A program made the position numbers and the translations under genes. The notes beneath the pieces were generated by a model. That model saw only the letters and a list, made by a program, of their open reading frames with translations, did no database searches and was not told the origin of the DNA. DNA of 11,825 nucleotides from Planctomycetales bacterium (GTDB lineage Bacteria; Planctomycetota; Phycisphaerae; SM23-33). Positions 6,776 through 11,825 of this stretch are shown here, one piece after another. The stretch lies in NCBI GenBank assembly GCA_030642005.1, contig DAOWOP010000076.1:1-11825 (forward strand), written 5' to 3'. The stretch's first letter is position 1. Each line of letters begins with the position of its first letter.

Positions 6776-8185
6776 ATGACCCGTACGGACGATTACTACA
6801 AGCAGAAGGGCCTGTTCGGCCGTCAGCCTGAGCCATACCAGGTACAGGTTCTGGCGGACGTTCTGGACCTGCTGCCGAAGGACATTGAAAGCGTCCTGGA
6901 CGTCGGCTGCGGAGATGGTTACGTAACCGACGCGCTGCCGAAACGCCTCCGAGTCGTCGGACTGGATATAAGTGAGGAGGCCCTTCGGCACGTGAAGCGC
7001 CAAACCAAAGTCGGCTCGATTACCGAGATACCCTTCGAAGATAAGTCCTTCGATCTGGTGATGGCCAACGATATTATCGAACATCTTCCAGGCGCTGACT
7101 ATGCCAAAGCGCTGTCCGAGTTAGAGCGTGTGACGTCCGGATACGTGCTTGTAACTGTCCCGCACCGCGAGCAATTGGAGGCCCAACAGGCTCGGTGCGC
7201 CGAATGCGGGTGCGTCTATCATCTGAATCGCCATCAACGGGCGTTCGACGAGCGAATCTTTCGCGATCTGTTTGGCGGTTCGCTCCGGCCGGTCGAAATT
7301 CGATACTCCGGCGATCTGACGCTTTCGCCGCCGGACCCAACCATTCCCATTAAACATGGGCGGGGATTCTATCGGACCTGGGAAAAGGGCGTCTGCCCAG
7401 ACTGCGGGTCCGGCGAGCAGGTCTCCGGTGAAAGCGACAGCCTTTTTCTTCAGGCCCTCAATGCTGTCTGCTGCATGGTCTGGTCCGGGGCGCTTCGTGA
7501 TCAGCCCCAACGAAACAACCGGACTGAGATTATGGCCCTTTACGCCAGGGGACCGACCGCGCGCACACCGGAGATGCAGCAATACGAAGAAAAGATCGGC
7601 AGCCCCCTGGACATCGACTTAAGCAACAAGTTCCAGTCGGTCAGTCTCGGTTTTACGCTCGGCTTGCCATGGGCTCAATTTCACCTGCCTGCCAAAGCAG
7701 TGATCAGCGCCGAAGGTATCAGCCGCGCCCCGGACGCGACCGAGGCCGTCTGGATCCCGATTCGGATCCCCGTCGAAGCCGAGGCGGGCGACAAGATCGT
7801 CGTTCACGCCTCGGGCAATGGAAGATCGGGAACGCTCGGGCTTACCTGCACCGACGGCATCAGTCACATCGACCGAAAACTTTTTAAGAAACGGATTAGA
7901 TCGAAAGATCGGCGCATCGAGGCGCGCCTGCCTGAAAGGCTCTGGCCCGACCAGTACGGCGCGATCCTTGGCCTTCACCTTTCCGGTGGTGTTCGGGTGC
8001 ACAGTTTGATTTATGAACCCGCGGGCGGGCTGCGACCGGAAACGACTTTCCTCCGGCTCGGCGCCGGGCATAATGTCCTTTACGCCGACCGGACCGCCCC
8101 GGCGGTTTCGTGGGGCCTGACCGTTGAGACTGAAGGATACTACCCCAAACCGGACCTCGGATCACAACGGGCGGACGTCGGGTAA
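6776..8185 (+). CDS. SAM-dependent methyltransferase with C-terminal extension
   Basis: Cytoplasmic class I methyltransferase, presumably acting on a sugar or chain end of the polysaccharide. Residues 1-180 form the Rossmann domain: motif I VLDVGCGDG (40-48), acidic Asp64 at the end of strand 2 (VVGLDIS), and a motif around MANDIIEHL (96-104), followed by YVLVTVPHRE. Two Cys pairs, CAEC at 141-144 (Cys146 nearby) and CPDC at 207-210, suggest a structural zinc site, with His149/His153 close by. Residues about 280-469 are an additional beta-rich extension with no family I recognise (for example AVWIPIRIPVEAEAGDKIVV). The total, 469 residues, is about twice a minimal enzyme. The start is uncertain because the frame is open upstream. 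In O8/O9a systems a terminal methyl cap is read by Wzt; such a role here is inference. Confidence 0.85.
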   Translation: MTRTDDYYKQKGLFGRQPEPYQVQVLADVLDLLPKDIESVLDVGCGDGYVTDALPKRLRVVGLDISEEALRHVKRQTKVGSITEIPFEDKSFDLVMANDIIEHLPGADYAKALSELERVTSGYVLVTVPHREQLEAQQARCAECGCVYHLNRHQRAFDERIFRDLFGGSLRPVEIRYSGDLTLSPPDPTIPIKHGRGFYRTWEKGVCPDCGSGEQVSGESDSLFLQALNAVCCMVWSGALRDQPQRNNRTEIMALYARGPTARTPEMQQYEEKIGSPLDIDLSNKFQSVSLGFTLGLPWAQFHLPAKAVISAEGISRAPDATEAVWIPIRIPVEAEAGDKIVVHASGNGRSGTLGLTCTDGISHIDRKLFKKRIRSKDRRIEARLPERLWPDQYGAILGLHLSGGVRVHSLIYEPAGGLRPETTFLRLGAGHNVLYADRTAPAVSWGLTVETEGYYPKPDLGSQRADVG

Positions 8186-8211
8186 TGGGTAGTCGGATAA
8201 AATCGCAGCAT

Positions 8212-8215
8212 GGAG
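8212..8215 (+). promoter_or_regulatory. Ribosome site for the GTG-started 2-epimerase
   Basis: GGAG sits 7 nt before GTG 8223. No ATG is available near the conserved N-terminus (VRVVGARPQ), so this site decides the unusual start. Confidence 0.65.
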
Positions 8216-8222
8216 TGATTCT

Positions 8223-9317
8223 GTGGCGGAAGGTCTGAATCTTGTACGCGTGGTTGGTGCTCGCCCTCAGTTCATGCAGGCTGTGGCGTTGCGGCGTGAA
8301 CTGCTGCGCCGCGGGCACAGGGAAATCCTCATCCACACCGGTCAGCACTACGACGAGGCTATGAGCAAGGTCTTCTTCGATGACCTGGGCCTGGATCGGC
8401 CGGACGTGAACCTGAGGGTCGGCTCGGCGGGCCACGGCGCTCAAACCGGGCGAATGATGCAGGCGCTGGAGCAGTATCTCCTGGATAATCGCTGTGACGG
8501 CCTCGTCGTGGACGGAGACACCAATTCCACCCTGGCCGGGGCATTGGTGGCGGTGAAGATGCACATTCCGGTGGTGCACGTGGAGGCGGGCCTGCGCAGT
8601 TTTGACATGCGGATGCCTGAAGAGGTTAACAGGATCGTAACGGATCAGGTTGCGGATCTGCTCTGCTCGCCGACGGAGACGGCCATGGGCAATATCGAGC
8701 GCGAAGGGCTGGGGTCGAACGCCGTGCGAACCGGCGACCTGATGTACGACTGCTTTCTCCATTTTCGAGATCGGGCGAGGAAGGCGGTCCTGGAAGAAAT
8801 GAACCTGGAAGCCGGGGGATATTTCTTGGCCACCGTGCATCGGTCCGAAAATACCGACGACCCCGAGCGGCTGGAGAATATCCTCGAAGCACTGTCCTGC
8901 CTTCCGCTGCCGGTGATCCTTCCGGTCCACCCGCGGGTCAGCGAAAGAATCCGGCAATTTGCAAAGCGGGCCGATTCGGTCGGTGCACTGCGGTTGGTTG
9001 AACCAATCGGTTATCTGGAGATGCTGGCGCTGGAAGCCGGCGCCAGGTGCATCTTTACGGATTCCGGCGGGGTGCAGCGCGAGGCGTTCTTCTGGGCGGT
9101 GCCGAGCGTCATCCTGCGAGAAACGACGGAATGGTGCGAACTCATCGAAGGTAAGTGGTCCGTATTGGCCGGGTGGCGCCGGCAGAGTATATTGGATGCG
9201 TATGACTGTCTCGACGGGCGATTCGATGATGTTCCAACACAGGTGAAGGACGACATCTTCGGGGGCGGCCAGGCTGCCAAACGAATCGTCGCAGCAATGG
9301 AGACCTTGCTGTCATGA
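8223..9317 (+). CDS. Non-hydrolysing UDP-sugar 2-epimerase (WecB/WbpI type)
   Basis: Cytoplasmic enzyme of the family that interconverts UDP-GlcNAc and UDP-ManNAc, or in the WbpI branch the UDP-2,3-diacetamido-glucuronate/mannuronate pair. It is 364 residues, the usual length. N-terminal VVGARPQFMQA (10-20) and HTGQHYDEAMS are family hallmarks. Residues corresponding to the E. coli catalytic set are Asp99 (GDT), Glu121 (VEAGLRS), Glu133 and Arg137 (MPEEVNR) and His206 (VHRSENTDDP). FTDSGGVQREAF (278-289) is the conserved UDP-binding segment. The GARPQF start, GDTNSTLAGA and the C-terminal GGGQAAKRI recall WbpI more than E. coli WecB, from memory and not by alignment, so the substrate is left open. 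GTG start with GGAG; the stop overlaps the next ATG by 4 bp. Confidence 0.92.
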   Translation: MAEGLNLVRVVGARPQFMQAVALRRELLRRGHREILIHTGQHYDEAMSKVFFDDLGLDRPDVNLRVGSAGHGAQTGRMMQALEQYLLDNRCDGLVVDGDTNSTLAGALVAVKMHIPVVHVEAGLRSFDMRMPEEVNRIVTDQVADLLCSPTETAMGNIEREGLGSNAVRTGDLMYDCFLHFRDRARKAVLEEMNLEAGGYFLATVHRSENTDDPERLENILEALSCLPLPVILPVHPRVSERIRQFAKRADSVGALRLVEPIGYLEMLALEAGARCIFTDSGGVQREAFFWAVPSVILRETTEWCELIEGKWSVLAGWRRQSILDAYDCLDGRFDDVPTQVKDDIFGGGQAAKRIVAAMETLLS

Positions 9318-10354
9318 GGATATTCCACGGTCCGAAGAATCCCGGTGGCATGGCCGGCGTCCTGGCGCGTGCCCAGCGGCAACTGGGGCATGAAGCAGTC
9401 TCGGCCTGTTATCATTCCAACGATTTCCAATATGCCTGTGATTACGTGCTGACCTCGCCCACTATGCAGGGCAAGATGGTGGAGTGGGCTCGCTACGTTA
9501 TTAGAAACTCGCCGCATTTCCATGTGTTCCACTTCTATTTCGGAGAATCGTTGTGCGGACCCAAACTGTGGGACGTGCCTTGGCTCAAGCGGATCGGCAA
9601 GCGCGTGTTCTTCTACTTTTGCGGCTGTGATATCCGCGACAGCAAGCATGTCGTCGCAACCTATGAGCAAAGTGCCTGCGGCGTTTGCTGGCCCATGCTT
9701 TGCAGTCGAAATCGTCTCAAGGCCAGGAAGATCGCCTTGAAGTACGCCGACGGGATTTTCGTCAGCACGCCGGACCTGCTTGAGTTCCTCCCCGGTGCGA
9801 CGCTCCTGCCTCAACCGATCGATCTTGAGCAGTTCGCGGCGGTTACGCAAGGCTCGGATGCCTCGGTCCCGCCGGGTCGGCCTGGTGTGGACCGGCCGGT
9901 GCGGGTCGCGCACGCGCCCTCGAATCGCACGATCAAAGGTACGGACATAATCGCCGCGGCCATTGAGCGACTTCAACGACGGGGTCTTAAAGTTCGGCTG
10001 GTTCTGGTAGAAAACATGTCCCATGCCGATGCGATCGCCACCTGTAACCGGTGCGATCTGGCGGTGGATCAACTTTTCGTGGGGACTTACGGGCAATACG
10101 CCGTTGAGATGATGGCGTTGGGCAAACCAACCTTCTGCCATATCCGTCAGGATGTTCTTGCCCTGTATCCGCAAGGTTGTCCGGTAATCCGCGCTTCGGC
10201 CGACGATTTCGAAGAAGTTCTGGCCGAATGGGTCATACATCCGGAATGGTGGCCTGAAGTCGGTGAAAAAGGCAGGCGGTATGTCAAGCAGGTGCACGAC
10301 ATGTACTCCGTCGCAAGGGTATGCCTCACGGCCTACCAGGGAAACTCACGATAG
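9314..10354 (+). CDS. GT-B glycosyltransferase with Cys-rich insert
   Basis: Probable nucleotide-sugar glycosyltransferase of the GT4-like GT-B type, working at the cytoplasmic membrane face during chain assembly. It is 346 residues. The N-terminal domain has the loop KNPGGMAGVLARAQRQLGHE (8-27), HFYFGESL (73-80) and GCDIRDS (104-110). The C-terminal domain starts near VRVAHAPSNRTIKGTD (196-211) and carries DQLFVGTYGQYAVEMMALGKP (252-272), where Glu265 matches the conserved acid of GT4 enzymes. Between the domains Cys103, Cys105, Cys122, Cys125 and Cys130 cluster (ACGVCWPMLCS), a possible metal or disulfide site that is unusual for the class. The ATGA overlap with the 2-epimerase indicates translational coupling. 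Donor and acceptor are unknown. Confidence 0.83.
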   Translation: MRIFHGPKNPGGMAGVLARAQRQLGHEAVSACYHSNDFQYACDYVLTSPTMQGKMVEWARYVIRNSPHFHVFHFYFGESLCGPKLWDVPWLKRIGKRVFFYFCGCDIRDSKHVVATYEQSACGVCWPMLCSRNRLKARKIALKYADGIFVSTPDLLEFLPGATLLPQPIDLEQFAAVTQGSDASVPPGRPGVDRPVRVAHAPSNRTIKGTDIIAAAIERLQRRGLKVRLVLVENMSHADAIATCNRCDLAVDQLFVGTYGQYAVEMMALGKPTFCHIRQDVLALYPQGCPVIRASADDFEEVLAEWVIHPEWWPEVGEKGRRYVKQVHDMYSVARVCLTAYQGNSR

Positions 10355-10356
10355 GA
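10353..10356 (+). promoter_or_regulatory. Ribosome site for the last glycosyltransferase
   Basis: AGGA overlaps the preceding TAG stop and lies 8 nt before ATG 10365. It supports that start over an in-frame ATG at 10263 that lies within the previous gene. Confidence 0.65.
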
Positions 10357-10364
10357 ATTACCTC

Positions 10365-11663
10365 ATGCGTATTGTTATGGTGACGGACGACGTAGTTATT
10401 GATCGGCGCATTCTTCAGGAAGCCGAATCGCTGATCGACCTGGGGCACGAAGTCATTCTCATCGCTTCGGGACAGGGTGGACAGCCGGAATTCGAATGGA
10501 TCGGGCGGGTGAAAGTCGAACGGATCTGGCGCCACGTCCTGTCGCCCATGCCTAATTCGCTTTTGACCAAGATGTTGATAGGCATGCGAAAGTTCCTTGT
10601 CCGCATGAGTAGGAATATTGCAAGGGCGATCCTCTTTGTGATCTCCTGCATCGGGCGCGTTTTGAGCAAGTTATTTCTGTCGGCGCGGGGCGTTGCGTGG
10701 AAGTTGGTTCGTAAAAACTTTTTGTTGCCGTTCGAGCGAATAATTGTTGACCACGTCCGGTGGTACAACCCGGACGTTATTCACGTCCATGATCTGCCGT
10801 GCCTGAAGGTTGCCGTCTGCGCCAGCCGACGCTTTCACAAGCCCCTGATATACGATGCCCACGAATTGTATCCGGAGATCAATACGCTTTCGCGGATGCA
10901 AAAGCGAACCCTCTCGCATATGGAAAAACGCCTCGTTCGCCACTGCGATCAGATTATCACAGTCAACCCGTTTATCGCTGAAGAGATGGCCCAACGGTAC
11001 AATATCGCAGAGCCTCTCGTCGTCTATAACGCCATCAACCGCCCGGAAGGTTTTGATCCGACCGTCGCGCCGAACCTCTTCCGGGAAAGCATGTCCATTC
11101 CCGCCGGCGACGCCATCCTGCTGTACCAGGGTTGGATGTCCCAAACGCGGGGGTTGCAGGACCTTGTCAAGGCGATGAGCCTGGTCGGCGACGGCATTCG
11201 TCTGATCCTGATGGGCTACGGCGAGGCCAGGGCGGAACTGGAGGAAATCGTTCGCCGGCGGCGGCTGGGCGGGAAGGTCCACTTCAAGGAGGCTGTTGAT
11301 CAGTCCGAACTGCTGTACTGGACGGCCTCGGCGGACGCGGGAATTATCCCGTATCAGCCGATAGACCTGAACAACTACTATTCCTCGCCGAACAAACTCT
11401 TTGAGTTCATTCAGGCTGGCCTTCCCATGATCGTCAACGACCTGCCGTTCCTGCGGAAAGTCGTGGCCGGGGAGGGTTTCGGCATCGTGGTTAAACTCCA
11501 AAGTCCGGACCAGTACGCTCGCGCAATTGGTGAGATGTTTGATGTATCGCAGGGCGGGCCGGAGCGGTTTCGACCGAGGCTGCTGGAGCGGGCGGGCGAG
11601 TACGACTGGGCCAAAGAGGAAAAAAAGATACTTGCCATCTACGGTCAAATTGGCTCCAAATAA
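10365..11663 (+). CDS. GT4-family glycosyltransferase with membrane-binding insert
   Basis: GT-B retaining-type glycosyltransferase, 432 residues from ATG 10365, likely adding one of the sugars of the exported glycan. The N-terminal domain begins MRIVMVTDDVVIDRRILQEA with LGHEVILIA (26-34), and has DVIHVHDLP (137-145) and YDAHELYPE (163-171). The C-terminal domain has LLYQGWMSQTRGLQDLV (252-268), LILMGYGEARAELE (280-293) and SPNKLFEFIQAGLP (341-354), with Glu347 as the conserved GT4 acid. Residues about 62-128 are an Arg/Lys-rich, strongly hydrophobic helical insert (for example ARAILFVISCIGRVLSKLF, 87-105) that probably docks on the inner membrane near the lipid-linked acceptor. It is the last gene of the visible operon, 10 bp after the previous stop; 162 bp of noncoding sequence follow. 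Confidence 0.9.
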   Translation: MRIVMVTDDVVIDRRILQEAESLIDLGHEVILIASGQGGQPEFEWIGRVKVERIWRHVLSPMPNSLLTKMLIGMRKFLVRMSRNIARAILFVISCIGRVLSKLFLSARGVAWKLVRKNFLLPFERIIVDHVRWYNPDVIHVHDLPCLKVAVCASRRFHKPLIYDAHELYPEINTLSRMQKRTLSHMEKRLVRHCDQIITVNPFIAEEMAQRYNIAEPLVVYNAINRPEGFDPTVAPNLFRESMSIPAGDAILLYQGWMSQTRGLQDLVKAMSLVGDGIRLILMGYGEARAELEEIVRRRRLGGKVHFKEAVDQSELLYWTASADAGIIPYQPIDLNNYYSSPNKLFEFIQAGLPMIVNDLPFLRKVVAGEGFGIVVKLQSPDQYARAIGEMFDVSQGGPERFRPRLLERAGEYDWAKEEKKILAIYGQIGSK

Positions 11664-11688
11664 TACCGCTAGCCAACAGGGCCGGTTG

Positions 11689-11798
11689 GGAACGAAGCGG
11701 AACGAATGGGAACAATTCGGAACGAAACGGAACAATTCGGAAAGATTCGGAAAGATTCGGAACGAATGGGAAAGATTGGGAAAGTTTAGGAAAGTTTT
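11689..11798. repeat. Eleven-unit 10-bp GGAA tandem array
   Basis: Eleven consecutive units of exactly 10 bp all start with GGAA. The first is GGAACGAAGC and the last GGAAAGTTTT. Commonest forms are GGAACGAATG, GGAACAATTC and GGAAAGATTC, each seen twice. Units vary mainly at positions 5-10, with the 3' units drifting toward GGAAAG. AA steps fall once per 10 bp, close to the helical repeat, so the tract could be intrinsically curved. It starts 25 bp after the last gene's stop and ends 27 bp before the window edge. Confidence 0.93.
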
Positions 11799-11825
11799 AA
11801 AAACACGTAAATCATTGCGTTCCAA

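Noticed and set aside
7896..8957. 353-codon minus-strand frame across the methyltransferase end and 2-epimerase
   Set aside because: His/Arg/Gln-rich with no motif; overlaps two strongly supported plus-strand genes.
10263..10364. Upstream extension of the last glycosyltransferase
   Set aside because: It lies inside the previous gene; ATG 10365 has AGGA at 8 nt and gives the standard MRIVMVTDD N-terminus.
11673..11689. CCAAC/GTTGG hairpin after the last gene as a terminator
   Set aside because: The stem is only 5 bp with a 7-nt loop and no T-run follows on the + strand.
11689..11798. CRISPR array
   Set aside because: The units are 10 bp and contiguous with no spacers, and there is no cas gene.
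10671..11825. Long minus-strand frame (384 codons) starting within the GGAA repeat
   Set aside because: Most of it is antisense to the well-supported GT4 gene, and its N-terminus is just the translated 10-bp repeat (FPNLS/FRFVPN-type residues). No domain is recognisable.

Overview
The window is G+C-rich bacterial DNA, densely coding, with every supported gene on the + strand. No rRNA, tRNA, CRISPR array, phage gene or transposase was seen. The taxon cannot be proven from the sequence. A histidine kinase whose N-terminus looks like the tail of an HDOD domain, the style of the A/T-rich intergenic repeats and the multidomain envelope proteins would suit a planctomycete-like environmental bacterium, but this is a weak inference.

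Region 1 (1-2248) is a signalling pair. It holds the 3' part of a probable HDOD-GAF-histidine kinase gene that runs in from upstream, then 13 bp later a small stand-alone GAF-domain protein with a basic, coiled N-terminus. No response regulator is inside the window.

Region 2 (2249-2602) is a 354-bp intergenic stretch. It has a nested A/T-rich inverted-repeat element, then a close match to a sigma70 promoter (TTGACG, 16 bp, TATAAT), then a leader of about 120 nt that can form several hairpins.

Region 3 (2603-11663) reads as one operon for making and exporting a cell-surface polysaccharide by the ABC-transporter (Wzm/Wzt) route. The order is: ABC-2 permease; a large ATPase with two apparent C-terminal beta domains; a D-glucuronyl C5-epimerase-like protein; a SAM methyltransferase with a long C-terminal extension; a non-hydrolysing UDP-sugar 2-epimerase of the WecB/WbpI type; and two GT-B glycosyltransferases. 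Genes overlap by 4-8 bp or are separated by 8-37 bp, except for a 120-bp gap before the methyltransferase. In the known O8/O9a pathway a methyltransferase-containing enzyme (WbdD) caps the chain and the C-terminal domain of Wzt reads the cap. A similar division of labour, with a uronate epimerised after polymerisation, is a reasonable hypothesis here. The initiating phosphoglycosyltransferase and the rest of the sugar-nucleotide pathway are not in the window.

Region 4 (11664-11825) is noncoding and dominated by eleven back-to-back 10-bp units beginning GGAA.

The best candidates for something new are the double C-terminal domain of the ATPase, the C5-epimerase homologue inside an ABC-export glycan operon, the helically phased 10-bp repeat array, the nested inverted-repeat element and a 5-residue tandem duplication in the permease.
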